Under the pieces are notes generated by a model. The model saw only the letters and a program-made list of their open reading frames with translations. It was not told where the DNA came from and made no database searches. From contig NZ_CP127295.1 in assembly GCF_030285665.1 (NCBI RefSeq), positions 3,906,001-3,970,000 of the forward strand: a stretch of 64,000 nt of DNA. Reading direction: 5' to 3'. Positions 36,659-46,320 of this stretch are shown here, in pieces (within the stretch, counting starts at the first letter, position 1; every line of letters begins with the position of its first letter). The DNA is from Amycolatopsis mongoliensis. Lineage in GTDB: Bacteria > Actinomycetota > Actinomycetes > Mycobacteriales > Pseudonocardiaceae. Made by a program: the position numbers and the translations under genes.

Positions 36659-37057
36659 GTGAACGGTGTGATCGTGGGTGCCGCCCTCGTGCGCGACGGC
36701 AAGTTGCTCGCCCAGCAGCGGGCCTGGCCGCCGGGGCACGCGGGGCAGTGGGAGCTGCCGGGAGGGCGGGTCGAGGAAGGCGAGTCCGAGGCCTTCGCCC
36801 TGGCCCGCGAGTGCAGCGAAGAGCTCGACGTCGTCATCGAGGTCGGGGCGCGCGTCGGGGAAGACGTCCCGCTGCCCGGCGACAAGGTCCTGCGCATCTA
36901 CGCCGCGAAGCTCGTTTCGCCCGGTGAAGAACCGCGCGCGGTGGAGCACCTCGCGGTCCGATGGCTCGGGCCCGACGACCTCGACGACGTCGACTGGCTG
37001 CCCGCCGACCGCCTGCTGCTGCCCGCCTTCCGCGACCTCCTCGACCAAGAGCCGTGA
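36659..37057 (+). CDS. NUDIX hydrolase, MutT/8-oxo-dGTP diphosphatase type
   Basis: This 132-residue enzyme has the full NUDIX box, G-R-V-E-E-G-E then x7 and R-E-C-S-E-E-L-D-V, that binds magnesium. The upstream W-E-L-P-G-G is the MutT form. It likely cleans oxidised nucleoside triphosphates, though MutT-like members also act on other substrates. The GTG start follows a -10 with leaderless spacing. The stop codon lies inside the palindromic element 37047-37107. Confidence 0.9.
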   Translation: MNGVIVGAALVRDGKLLAQQRAWPPGHAGQWELPGGRVEEGESEAFALARECSEELDVVIEVGARVGEDVPLPGDKVLRIYAAKLVSPGEEPRAVEHLAVRWLGPDDLDDVDWLPADRLLLPAFRDLLDQEP

Positions 37058-37107
37058 ATGTCGCATTGAGGGACTTCAAGTCCCTCAATGCGACATTCAC
37101 GGCTCTT
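37047..37107. repeat. Class I palindromic element, copy 2 (bidirectional terminator)
   Basis: A perfect inverted repeat with 30-bp arms about base 37077. It contains the stop of the NUDIX gene and touches the stop of the convergent trpS. The core is the same as copy 1 (31304-31362), but the outermost arms are AAGAGCC and GGCTCTT here, so changes on one arm are matched on the other. Confidence 0.9.
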
Positions 37108-38072
37108 CAACAGGCGCCGATCATCCGCAACGCCGCGTCGAGCCGGTGCGAGCCGCGCTCCCGCGCGCGTTCCGCACCCGCCTTGCGGACCCGGTTGAGC
37201 TCCGCGACGTCGTCGAGCAGCGTCGACGCGCGTTCGCGCAGCGGGCGCAGCTCCTCGATCACGGCGTCGGCGACGGCGTCCTTCACCGCTCCGTACGAGG
37301 AGAACTCCTCCGCCAGGTCGGCCGGCGCGCCACCCCGGCAGGCGGCCAGGATCTCCAGCAGGTTCGCCATCCCCGGGCGGGTGTCCGGGGCGTGCACCGG
37401 CACCGTCCCGCCGTCGGTGACCGCGCGGCGGATCTTGCGGCGGATCTGGTCGGGCTCGTCGAGCGCGAACACCACGCCCACCGCGTCGCGCGCCGACTTC
37501 GACATCTTGCGCGTCGGGTCGGCGAGGTCCTTGACGCGTGCTCCCGCCGGCGGGAGCACCGCCCGCGGGATGGTGAACACGTCGCCGTAGGTGCCGTTGA
37601 ACCGCTTGGCCAGCGTGCGCGTCAGCTCGACGTGCTGGCGCTGGTCCTCGCCGACCGGCACCTCGTCCGCGCCCTGCAGCAGGATGTCCGCGGCCATCAG
37701 CGCCGGGTAGGTCAGCAGCGACAGCCGCACCCCGGCCTGGCCCTTGGACTTCTCCTTGAACTGGATCATCCGCGCCGCCTCGCCGTAGTTGCAGGTGCAC
37801 TCCAGGACCCAGGTCAGCGCGCCCAGCTCGCGGGCCAGGTCGGACTGGACGAACACCCGCTCGGGATCGATCCCGGCGGCGATCAGCACGGCGAGCTGCT
37901 CGCTCGCCAAGGATCGGAGTTTCGCCGGGTTGTGCGGGGTCGTCATGCCGTGCAGGTCGGCGACGAAGTAGAGGTCCTCCGCGCCACCTTCACGAGCCCA
38001 GCGGCGCACGGCACCGAGGTAGTTGCCGAGGTGGACGTGACCCGACGGCGTGATCCCGGACAGCTTGCTCAT
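37107..38072 (-). CDS. trpS: Tryptophanyl-tRNA synthetase
   Basis: This 321-residue class I synthetase charges tRNA-Trp. The HIGH-like motif G-H-V-H-L-G-N-Y is at about residues 11-18 and the KMSKS motif is R-K-M-S-K-S near residue 195. The N-terminus M-S-K-L-S-G-I-T-P-S-G is slightly short. The ATG at 38072 follows GGAAGGAAG. A leader peptide with two Trp codons and a terminator lies just upstream (38113-38205), so expression should respond to charged tRNA-Trp. This may be one of two synthetases, as in Streptomyces, where one copy is known to be attenuated and to be less sensitive to indolmycin. Confidence 0.95.
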   Translation of the reverse strand: MSKLSGITPSGHVHLGNYLGAVRRWAREGGAEDLYFVADLHGMTTPHNPAKLRSLASEQLAVLIAAGIDPERVFVQSDLARELGALTWVLECTCNYGEAARMIQFKEKSKGQAGVRLSLLTYPALMAADILLQGADEVPVGEDQRQHVELTRTLAKRFNGTYGDVFTIPRAVLPPAGARVKDLADPTRKMSKSARDAVGVVFALDEPDQIRRKIRRAVTDGGTVPVHAPDTRPGMANLLEILAACRGGAPADLAEEFSSYGAVKDAVADAVIEELRPLRERASTLLDDVAELNRVRKAGAERARERGSHRLDAALRMIGAC

Positions 38073-38112
38073 GTGTCTTCCTTCCGAGGGGGACCACCCC
38101 GGAGAAGGCACG

Positions 38113-38138
38113 AAAAAGGCCGCCCGTCCGGGGCGGCC
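38113..38138 (-). terminator. Attenuator terminator in front of trpS
   Basis: On the minus strand, GGCCGCCC and GGGCGGCC form an 8-bp stem with a 5-nt loop (38138-38118), followed by five T. It starts 7 nt after the leader peptide stop. The segment GGCCGCC (38138-38132) can instead pair with GGCGGCC (38169-38163) inside the leader, which would remove the terminator. Confidence 0.88.
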
Positions 38139-38145
38139 GCTGGTT

Positions 38146-38205
38146 TCAGCGCAGGTTCGAAGGGCCGCCGGAGGGCGGCCACCACTGTGCTGTCTGCGCG
38201 TGCAT
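38146..38205 (-). CDS. trpS leader peptide, 19 aa with tandem Trp
   Basis: The peptide reads M-H-A-Q-T-A-Q-W-W-P-P-S-G-G-P-S-N-L-R; the two Trp codons (38184-38179) overlap the first strand of a set of four mutually pairing GC-rich segments. When Trp is scarce the ribosome would stall there, leaving the second segment free to form the antiterminator and let trpS be read. A TATAGT box ends 6 nt before the ATG, so the leader itself is probably leaderless. This is the classic attenuator layout. Confidence 0.85.
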   Translation of the reverse strand: MHAQTAQWWPPSGGPSNLR

Positions 38206-38211
38206 ACGGCG

Positions 38212-38217
38212 ACTATA
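38212..38217 (-). promoter_or_regulatory. -10 hexamer for the trpS leader transcript
   Basis: TATAGT on the minus strand, 6 nt before the leader peptide ATG at 38205. No recognisable -35 is present. Confidence 0.55.
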
Positions 38218-38313
38218 GCGGACCGCACGCGGCCGGAGCGGGGGTTTCGCCCGATCCGTCACCTCTTCGCATCGACGCGCCGTGCGAGGGGTGTGGTGGC
38301 CGCCCGGCGGAGT

Positions 38314-38319
38314 TACCTT
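38314..38319 (+). promoter_or_regulatory. -10 hexamer for the YciI gene (leaderless)
   Basis: TACCTT ends 7 nt before the ATG at 38327; the same hexamer and spacing precede sbcD. Confidence 0.4.
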
Positions 38320-38326
38320 CATAACC

Positions 38327-38626
38327 ATGTATGTCGTCCTGCTGAACTACACGGCCCCCATCGAGGAGATCGACTACGCCCTCCCCGACCACGTCGAATG
38401 GCTGACCAAGCAGTACGAGCACGGTTACTTCCTGGCGTCCGGGCGGCGGAAACCGCGGGTCGGCGGGGTCATCATCACGCGGCCGATGAACCGCGGGAAG
38501 CTGGACGCCATCCTGGCGTCGGACCCGTTCTCGGTGAAGCACCTCGCGCAGTACGAGGTGATCGAGTTCTCGCCGACGAAGACCGCGCCGGAGCTGCGGG
38601 AGCTCAACGAGGCGGTGGCGCGCTGA
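38327..38626 (+). CDS. YciI-family protein, 99 aa
   Basis: A small ferredoxin-like fold protein of the YciI family, with P-D-H-V-E-W-L near residue 22 and D-P-F-S-V near residue 66, the conserved His and Asp of the putative active site. Some relatives are dehalogenase- or isomerase-like, but most have no known role. It is divergent from trpS. Its stop is 3 bp from the stop of the convergent Lys/Cys-rich gene. Confidence 0.85.
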   Translation: MYVVLLNYTAPIEEIDYALPDHVEWLTKQYEHGYFLASGRRKPRVGGVIITRPMNRGKLDAILASDPFSVKHLAQYEVIEFSPTKTAPELRELNEAVAR

Positions 38627-38629
38627 GAG

Positions 38630-38779
38630 CTAGGCGGCGAGGTCCAGCTTCGCCTTCTTGAGGGCCAGCACCGGGCACTTCTTGCAGCGTGGTTTCGACC
38701 GGCAGCACTTCTTCTTGACCTTGCCGGCCTTCATCAGCTTGCGCACGACCTTCCTCGGGTCGGCCGGCTTCTTGCCCAC
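38630..38779 (-). CDS. Lys/Cys-rich micro-protein, 49 aa, behind an iron box
   Basis: The product has 15 Lys and 4 Arg in 49 residues and four Cys in the pattern C-C-x5-C-x2-C (Cys25, 26, 32, 35), followed by P-V-L-A-L. The sequence K-C-C-x4-P-R-C-K-K-C-P-V recalls unnamed small proteins in other actinobacteria, from memory. The GTG start has GAGGAG 7 nt upstream; earlier in-frame GTGs lack such a site. A DtxR/IdeR-like box that overlaps a TAACGT -10 lies about 40 bp upstream. A metal- or iron-sulfur-binding role, or nucleic-acid binding through the basic residues, would fit; neither is shown. Confidence 0.65.
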   Translation of the reverse strand: MGKKPADPRKVVRKLMKAGKVKKKCCRSKPRCKKCPVLALKKAKLDLAA

Positions 38780-38818
38780 GCGCACGCTCCTCGGATCGGC
38801 GACCTTCACCGGGTTTCC

Positions 38819-38838
38819 ACGTTAGGTCAGCCTAACCG
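38819..38838 (-). promoter_or_regulatory. DtxR/IdeR-like iron box with overlapping -10
   Basis: TTAGGTCAGCCTAACCGTC (38822-38840, plus strand) matches 15 of 19 positions of the DtxR/IdeR consensus I recall, and GTTAGG...CCTAAC is a perfect 6-bp inverted repeat. On the minus strand the box overlaps TAACGT (38824-38819), a candidate -10 for the 49-aa gene, so a bound repressor would block it. typA starts 132 bp away on the other strand and is a less likely target. Confidence 0.65.
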
Positions 38839-38971
38839 TCATGGGGGCGTGGGGCCGCTCACAATGGGGTGGCAGGTATCCTGGGTGAGGTCCGCGTGTG
38901 ACCAGAGCCGGTCACAGGATGCCTGACGGGCTTACGCGGCCACCCACCCTTTGAAGTTCAGGAGTCTTCGC

Positions 38972-40897
<1,926 letters not shown>

Positions 40898-40915
40898 ATC
40901 AGTCGAATATCGCGT

Positions 40916-40950
40916 AAAAACCTCCCGGTGTATCCCGCCGGGAGGTTTTT
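40916..40950 (+). terminator. Intrinsic terminator after typA
   Basis: AAAAACCTCCCGGTG pairs with the following CGGGAGGTTTTT in an A/T-flanked hairpin (stem CCTCCCGG/CCGGGAGG, 9-nt loop) ending in five T. It starts 19 bp after the typA stop. Confidence 0.92.
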
Positions 40951-41281
40951 GCATTGCCGGCCGGTCACCCTGGGTGGATAATAGACCGACACGAAGTCAC
41001 GAATTCCGGTGTTCTTCTCCTTATATCTTTATAGGGGCTTTCGCGGAATCGACGCCTGGTGTTCACCACCGGGTCGACCCCGTCCCGTGTCCCGGGCGTG
41101 TTCGTTCCGCCGTTCCGGAACGGTCCGGGAACCCGGACGGTCCTCCGCGCGTCTTTTCGACAGCGCCCACCTCGGGGCGCCGGGCCCGGCCGATCCGGGT
41201 ACGGGAATCCCGGTTCCGGCCGCGGACGCGGTCGTGGGAGCATGGCTGACCCGATCGGGGAGAATCTGGGAGGAACGGGGC
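40951..41281 (+). other. 330-bp untranslated region upstream of lpqW
   Basis: No gene is supported. An AT-rich island unusual for this genome (about 41006-41035, TTCTTCTCCTTATATCTTTA) probably marks the lpqW promoter area. Further on there are short inverted repeats (GTTCCGGAAC near 41114), and a GGGAGG ribosome site at 41268-41273 sets the start of lpqW. The long 5' region could be an untranslated leader. Confidence 0.4.
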
Positions 41282-43018
41282 GTGCGGGTGAATCGCAAGG
41301 CGGTGCCGGTGCTGGCGCTCGCGACCGTGCTGGTCACCGCCTGCTCGAACACCCCGCCACCGCCGGTGGTGTCCTCGTCGGTCCCGCCGGCGTCGACCAC
41401 CGGGAAGACGCCGTCGCAGATCGTCGTCGGGGTCGACGACGTGCTCGGCGGGTACAACCCGCACAACCTGGCCGACTCCTCGCAGGTGACCTCCGCGCTG
41501 TCGCAGCTGCTGCTGCCCTCGGTGTTCCGCCAGAAGGACGACGGCAGCACCCAGCTCGACGAGAACCTGATGAAGTCCGCGCAGGTGGTCTCCCAGCAGC
41601 CGTTCGTGGTCGCCTACGAGATCCGGCCGGACGCGTCCTGGTCCGACGGCGCGCCCATCGCCGCCGAGGACTTCGACTACCTGCGCACCCAGATGCGCGA
41701 CCAGCCGGGCGTCATCGGGCCCGCCGGCTACCGGCAGATCACCGACCTGCAGTCCCGCGAAGGCGGCAAGCGCGTCGAGGTCACCTTCGCCAAGCCGTAC
41801 CCCGGCTGGCAGACGCTGTTCTCGGACCTGCTGCCCGCCCACCTGCTCAAGGACGCACCCGACGGCTGGCGCGGGGCCCTGGCCTCGAACTTCCCGGCCA
41901 TCGCCGGCCCGTTCTCGATCAAGAGCCTGGACACCGCCCGCGGCGAGGTGATCCTCGAGCGCAACGAGCGCTACTGGGAGAAGCCCGCGGCGATCGACCG
42001 GATCGTGCTGCGCCGCTCGGACCAGAACACCCTGCTGGCGGCGCTGCGCAGCGGCAACGACCAGTTCGCCCTGGCCAGGACCACCGGCGACGAGCTCAAG
42101 CTGCTCGGCGAGCTCGGCCCGGCCGTGCAGCTGCACACCGTGGCCCGGCCCCTGGTGGCCGATGTGCTGCTGCGGCCGGTCAGCGCGACGCTCCACGACA
42201 CGCAGGTCCGCGCCGGGGTGGCCGCGCTGATCGACCGGTCCAAGCTGATCACCGAAGGCGTCAACGGCGGCCCGTCGTCGCAGCTGCACGCCGACGCGCA
42301 GGTCAAGGCGCCGTCGGTGACCGGGTACACCGCGACCATCCCGCCCGGCCCGCCGACAGCGCCCGACGTCGCCAAGGCCGAGGAGTCGCTGAAGGCGGCC
42401 GGCTACGCCAAGACCGCGGGCACCTGGCGCAAGAACGGCAAGGCGCTTTCGCTGGTCATCGCCTCGCCCGGCACCCAGGAGCCGTACGCGACGATCGCCA
42501 AGGAGCTCACCAGCCAGCTCGTCGCGCAGGGCGTCGAGGTCAACGCGATCACGCCGCAGCCGCGCGACCTGTTCAGCGGCCTGCTCGCGATGCCGGTGGC
42601 CGGCGGGGTCCAGCAGCCGACCGGGGACTCGGCGGGCAGCGTCGGGGTCGACATCGCGGTCGTGCCCCAGGCGGTCGGCGGCGACACGGCGTCGGTGCTC
42701 GCGTCGACCTTCGGCTGCCGCCCGGAGCAGACGGCGTCGGGGACGGACACGACGAAACCCGTCGTTCCGGGCAATTCGGCGGGCTTCTGCGATCCGTCGC
42801 TGCAGTCGTCGATCGACGCGGCGCTGTCCGGGGCGACGCCGATCGCCGAGGCCCTGACCACCCTGGAGCCTGAACTTTGGCGCCAGAACGTGGTGCTCCC
42901 GCTGTTCCAGCTGGCTGACACCCTGGCGATCGGTTCGGGCATCTCGGGCGTCACGCCGGGTCCTCCGATGGTGGGCCCTTTCGGGTCCGCCGTGAACTGG
43001 ACTCGCGGCCCGAAGTAA
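41282..43018 (+). CDS. lpqW: LpqW-like lipoprotein of the SBP_bac_5 fold
   Basis: This 578-residue lipoprotein has the lipobox V-L-V-T-A-C near residue 20 and a family 5 binding-protein fold. The segments I-R-P-D-A-S-W-S-D-G-A-P-I-A-A-E-D-F and P-G-V-I-G-P-A-G-Y match, from memory, mycobacterial LpqW (Rv1166), and it follows typA as there. LpqW is thought to steer phosphatidylinositol mannosides toward lipomannan and lipoarabinomannan, rather than to import peptides. That fits the mannose genes at 58-62 kb. GTG 41282 is set by GGGAGG 8 nt upstream. Confidence 0.85.
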   Translation: MRVNRKAVPVLALATVLVTACSNTPPPPVVSSSVPPASTTGKTPSQIVVGVDDVLGGYNPHNLADSSQVTSALSQLLLPSVFRQKDDGSTQLDENLMKSAQVVSQQPFVVAYEIRPDASWSDGAPIAAEDFDYLRTQMRDQPGVIGPAGYRQITDLQSREGGKRVEVTFAKPYPGWQTLFSDLLPAHLLKDAPDGWRGALASNFPAIAGPFSIKSLDTARGEVILERNERYWEKPAAIDRIVLRRSDQNTLLAALRSGNDQFALARTTGDELKLLGELGPAVQLHTVARPLVADVLLRPVSATLHDTQVRAGVAALIDRSKLITEGVNGGPSSQLHADAQVKAPSVTGYTATIPPGPPTAPDVAKAEESLKAAGYAKTAGTWRKNGKALSLVIASPGTQEPYATIAKELTSQLVAQGVEVNAITPQPRDLFSGLLAMPVAGGVQQPTGDSAGSVGVDIAVVPQAVGGDTASVLASTFGCRPEQTASGTDTTKPVVPGNSAGFCDPSLQSSIDAALSGATPIAEALTTLEPELWRQNVVLPLFQLADTLAIGSGISGVTPGPPMVGPFGSAVNWTRGPK

Positions 43019-43205
43019 TCGCTCGGCTACGCATTCAGTACTACCGGGTGATCTTGACGCACGCCTTCGAGTGGGAGTCCGTGAATCCGTGAGGTAACCG
43101 TCGTATTTCTGGATGTCGGCTGGAAGTCACCCTTTGGTCACGATCGACCCTGAACTGGTGACTGTCGGTGCTTTTCCTTTCTAGCGTGCACCCGCAGTGC
43201 GCCAG

Positions 43206-43233
43206 TTGAGTGTCGCTTGGCGTGTCGTAGGCT
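43206..43233 (+). promoter_or_regulatory. Candidate promoter for the peptide-binding protein gene
   Basis: TTGAGT (43206-43211) and TAGGCT (43228-43233) are 16 bp apart, 70 bp before the ATG at 43304. The rest of the 285-bp gap (43019-43303) shows nothing else that I can support. Confidence 0.4.
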
Positions 43234-43303
43234 CCGGCACCAAACCGGAGCGGTGTGGGTCCTTGTCACAATTCAAGGGCTCAGTGCTAGGAGGGCACAC
43301 TTC

Positions 43304-45112
43304 ATGAGGAGAACCAAAGCAGTCTCCGCCTTGTCGCTCGTCGCAGGCGCCTCGCTGCTGCTGAGCGCCTGCAGCGGTGGCGACTCGGGCTCGGGCAGCA
43401 CCGACCAGAACGGATCGTCGACCGACGTCAAGTCGATGGCGGTCGGCAAGGCCGAGCAGGGTGACACGTTCAAGCTCGCGGACGTCAAGGGCTGGGACGG
43501 CACGGTCACGGTCGGGATCGACGACGGGTACTCCGGGTACAACAACAACACCCCGGACACCAACAGCTCGTACAACACCTACATCTTGACCACCGTCCTC
43601 GAAGACGCCTTCGTCCTCGACGGCAACAACAAGGTGCTGCTCAACAACGACATCCTCGACTCGGTCGACGTGACGTCCAAGGACCCGCAGGTCGTCACGT
43701 ACAAGATCAAGCCGAACCTCAAGTGGTCGGACGACGCTCCCTTCGACTGCAAGGACTTCTACCTGACCTGGCTGGCGAACAGCGGGCTGGCCAAGGGCTC
43801 GGACGGCAAGACCCCGTTCAACGCGGCCTCGACCACCGGCTACGACAAGATCAAGACGGCCACCTGCAAGGACAACCTGACCTTCGAGACGGACTACAGC
43901 GAGCCGTACCTCGACTACAAGGGCCTGTTCAGCGGCGTCGCGATCCTGCCGGCGCACGTCCTCGAGAAGCAGACCGGCATCGCGGACATCACCAAGCTCG
44001 CGCCGACCGGTGACCCGGCCCAGCTGTCCAAGGCCGGCGACTTCTGGACGAACGGCTGGAAGGGCTTCAAGAAGGACATCATGCCGGCTTCCGGGCCGTA
44101 CATGATCACCGGCTTCGACGCCAACCAGAAGTCCGTCACGCTCGAGAAGAACCCGAAGTGGGCGGGCGGCAAGGGCGGTCCGGCCAAGATCGTCGTCCGG
44201 GCCATGGAAGACACCAAGGCCATGGCGACCGCGCTGCAGAACGGTGAGATCGACGTCGCGGCGTCGACCCAGCCGGACGCCACCGCGGCGGCCACGATGA
44301 AGAGCCTCGCCCCGCAGGGCGTGACCTACGGCTCGGCGCCGCAGCTCACCTACGAGCACCTTGACCTGCAGTTCAACCGCATTTTCAAGGACGACGCCAT
44401 CCGCAAGGCGTTCTTCGAGTCGATCGACCGCAAGGCGATCGTCGACAAGCTGCTCAAGGAAGTCCAGGCGGACGCGGCCCCGCTGAACTCGATCGTGTTC
44501 TTCCAGGGTGAAGAGGGCTACACCGACCTCTACGGCAGCAAGGCCGGCCTGGGTGCCGAAGCGGCGGCCAAGACCCTGACCGACGCGGGCTGGACGAAGG
44601 GTGCCGACGGCATCTTCGCCAAGGGCGGCCAGCGGGCTTCGTTCAAGATCACGCACAACCAGAACGCCCGCCGCAGCCAGACCGTCGAGATCATCATCTC
44701 GCAGGCCAAGGCGGCCGGCATCGAGGTCAAGGACGAGACCGACGCCAACTTCCTCAAGGGTGGCCGCGTCTCGACCGGTGACTACGACGTCGCGCTGTTC
44801 GGCTGGTCCTCGGCGCCGTTCAAGTCGCAGTCGCGCTCGATCTACGTCTGCCCGAACGACGGTGGTGACCAGAACTACCAGAACCTCTGCGACACGAAGA
44901 TCGACGAGGCGTTCAACGCCGCGGTGAAGGCGACTGACGAGACCGTCAAGACCCAGAGCTACCAGGCGGCCGACAAGGCGATCGCGGACAAGTACGCCAC
45001 GGTCCCGCTGTGGCAGACCCCGTCGATGTGGGCGTTCAAGGGAATCGACCGCGTGTACATGCAGTCGTACAACGGTGCCCTGTGGAACGCCGGCGAGTGG
45101 GAGAAGAAGTAA
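43304..45112 (+). CDS. Peptide/oligopeptide ABC transporter substrate-binding lipoprotein
   Basis: This 602-residue SBP_bac_5 lipoprotein has signal M-R-R-T-K and lipobox L-L-S-A-C. The mature region begins with a flexible Gly/Ser-rich linker, then the binding domain (Y-K-I-K-P-N-L-K-W-S-D; S-G-P-Y-M-I-T-G-F; I-R-K-A-F-F-E-S-I-D-R). It is unusually rich in Lys and Asn for this genome, typical of a highly expressed protein. A strong AGGAGGG site precedes the ATG. A hairpin after the stop (45163-45199) separates it from the permeases and would raise the ratio of binding protein to transporter. Confidence 0.93.
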   Translation: MRRTKAVSALSLVAGASLLLSACSGGDSGSGSTDQNGSSTDVKSMAVGKAEQGDTFKLADVKGWDGTVTVGIDDGYSGYNNNTPDTNSSYNTYILTTVLEDAFVLDGNNKVLLNNDILDSVDVTSKDPQVVTYKIKPNLKWSDDAPFDCKDFYLTWLANSGLAKGSDGKTPFNAASTTGYDKIKTATCKDNLTFETDYSEPYLDYKGLFSGVAILPAHVLEKQTGIADITKLAPTGDPAQLSKAGDFWTNGWKGFKKDIMPASGPYMITGFDANQKSVTLEKNPKWAGGKGGPAKIVVRAMEDTKAMATALQNGEIDVAASTQPDATAAATMKSLAPQGVTYGSAPQLTYEHLDLQFNRIFKDDAIRKAFFESIDRKAIVDKLLKEVQADAAPLNSIVFFQGEEGYTDLYGSKAGLGAEAAAKTLTDAGWTKGADGIFAKGGQRASFKITHNQNARRSQTVEIIISQAKAAGIEVKDETDANFLKGGRVSTGDYDVALFGWSSAPFKSQSRSIYVCPNDGGDQNYQNLCDTKIDEAFNAAVKATDETVKTQSYQAADKAIADKYATVPLWQTPSMWAFKGIDRVYMQSYNGALWNAGEWEKK

Positions 45113-45162
45113 GCAGGGCCTAGCCCCGCAGCTTCTTTCCCCTCGTTCCAGATGACCTGGGA

Positions 45163-45199
45163 GGTACCGGGGCCCGGCCACGAGCCGGGCCCCGGTACC
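45163..45199 (+). terminator. Strong hairpin after the binding protein gene
   Basis: A 16-bp perfect stem (GGTACCGGGGCCCGGC with GCCGGGCCCCGGTACC) and a 5-nt loop. It probably ends or stabilises the SBP transcript. Confidence 0.8.
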
Positions 45200-45214
45200 C
45201 ACCGGAAGTAGCTG

Positions 45215-45242
45215 TTGACCGTAGGGTTACCCCCATTACGGT
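45215..45242 (+). promoter_or_regulatory. Promoter for the permease genes
   Basis: TTGACC (45215-45220), 16-bp spacer, TACGGT (45237-45242). It lies just after the hairpin and about 60 bp before the first permease start. Confidence 0.55.
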
Positions 45243-45303
45243 AGACAACCGGGTAGCGGTCCAGCGCACTTCTGACGACCAGGCCCGGATGAGGAGCAGT
45301 TCG

Positions 45304-46320
45304 TTGAACCTGGTGATCTACATCCTTCGCCGTCTGGCGATATCGATTCCCGTCCTCCTGGTCGGGACCTTTTTGTCGTTCGTGATGGTCGCCGCCACCG
45401 GTGACCCGCTCGGCGAGCTTCGCCACAACCCGCAGCTGAGCAAGGAAGCGATCGACGCGCTGTCCCACAAGCTGGGCCTGGACCAGGGCATCGTGCCGCG
45501 GTACTTCAGCTGGCTCGGCGACTTCCTGTCGGGTGACTGGGGCACGTCGATCGCGCAGGGCAACGCGCTCCAGCCGGTCGCGCCGAAGGTGATGGCCGCG
45601 TTCGGCGTCACGTTCAAGCTGGTCGTCGGGGCCGAGATCCTCGCGCTGATCATCGGCATCATCGTCGGCGTGCTCGCCGCGGTGAAGCAGTACTCGATCA
45701 TCGACTACCTCGCCACGACGCTGGCCTTCCTGCTGTTCTCGATGCCCATCTTCTGCATCGCGATCGTGCTGAAGAACTACGCGATCGAGATCAACGGCTG
45801 GGTGCGCGACCTCGGCCTGCAGGACGTCCTCGGCAATCCATGGCTGCGCACCACCAGCCCGGAACAGCTGAAAACGGACGGCGTCGGGGACTTCATAACC
45901 AGCACGATCGGTGCCTACCTGCTCCCGACGCTGTCGATCATGGCCATCAGCTTCGCCGCGTACAGCCGGTTCCAGCGGGCCTCGATGCTCGAGGTGATGG
46001 GCTCGGACTACGTGCGCACCGCGCGGGCCAAGGGCCTCGCGAACGGCCGGGTCATCTTCCGGCACGCGTTCCGCAACGCCCTGATCCCCGTGACGACCCT
46101 GTTCTCGGTGAACTTCGGCTCGGTGCTCGCCGGCGCGATCATCACCGAAACGGTGTTCAACTGGCACGGTATGGGCACATTGCTGGTGGAAGCCGTCAAC
46201 AAGAACGACACTCAGGTGATGATGGGCTGGCTCGTGGTCATCGCCACCAGCGTGATCATCGCCAACCTGATCGCCGACCTGGTGTACGGCATCCTGGACC
46301 CGAGGATTCGCGTTGGCTGA
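45304..46320 (+). CDS. Peptide ABC transporter permease, DppB type
   Basis: This 338-residue inner-membrane permease has about six helices and the E-A-A-like loop D-Y-V-R-T-A-R-A-K-G-L, which contacts the ATPase. A TTG start at 45304 is chosen: GAGGAG lies 8 nt upstream, and it then begins M-N-L-V-I-Y-I-L-R-R exactly like its paralogue at 47323, with the same length of 338. The ATG at 45289 is an alternative. The stop overlaps the next permease. Confidence 0.93.
   Translation: MNLVIYILRRLAISIPVLLVGTFLSFVMVAATGDPLGELRHNPQLSKEAIDALSHKLGLDQGIVPRYFSWLGDFLSGDWGTSIAQGNALQPVAPKVMAAFGVTFKLVVGAEILALIIGIIVGVLAAVKQYSIIDYLATTLAFLLFSMPIFCIAIVLKNYAIEINGWVRDLGLQDVLGNPWLRTTSPEQLKTDGVGDFITSTIGAYLLPTLSIMAISFAAYSRFQRASMLEVMGSDYVRTARAKGLANGRVIFRHAFRNALIPVTTLFSVNFGSVLAGAIITETVFNWHGMGTLLVEAVNKNDTQVMMGWLVVIATSVIIANLIADLVYGILDPRIRVG

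Noticed and set aside
41009..41281. Longer lpqW starting at 41009
   Set aside because: The lipoprotein signal begins at 41282 with a good ribosome site; the extension would bury it and has no family support.
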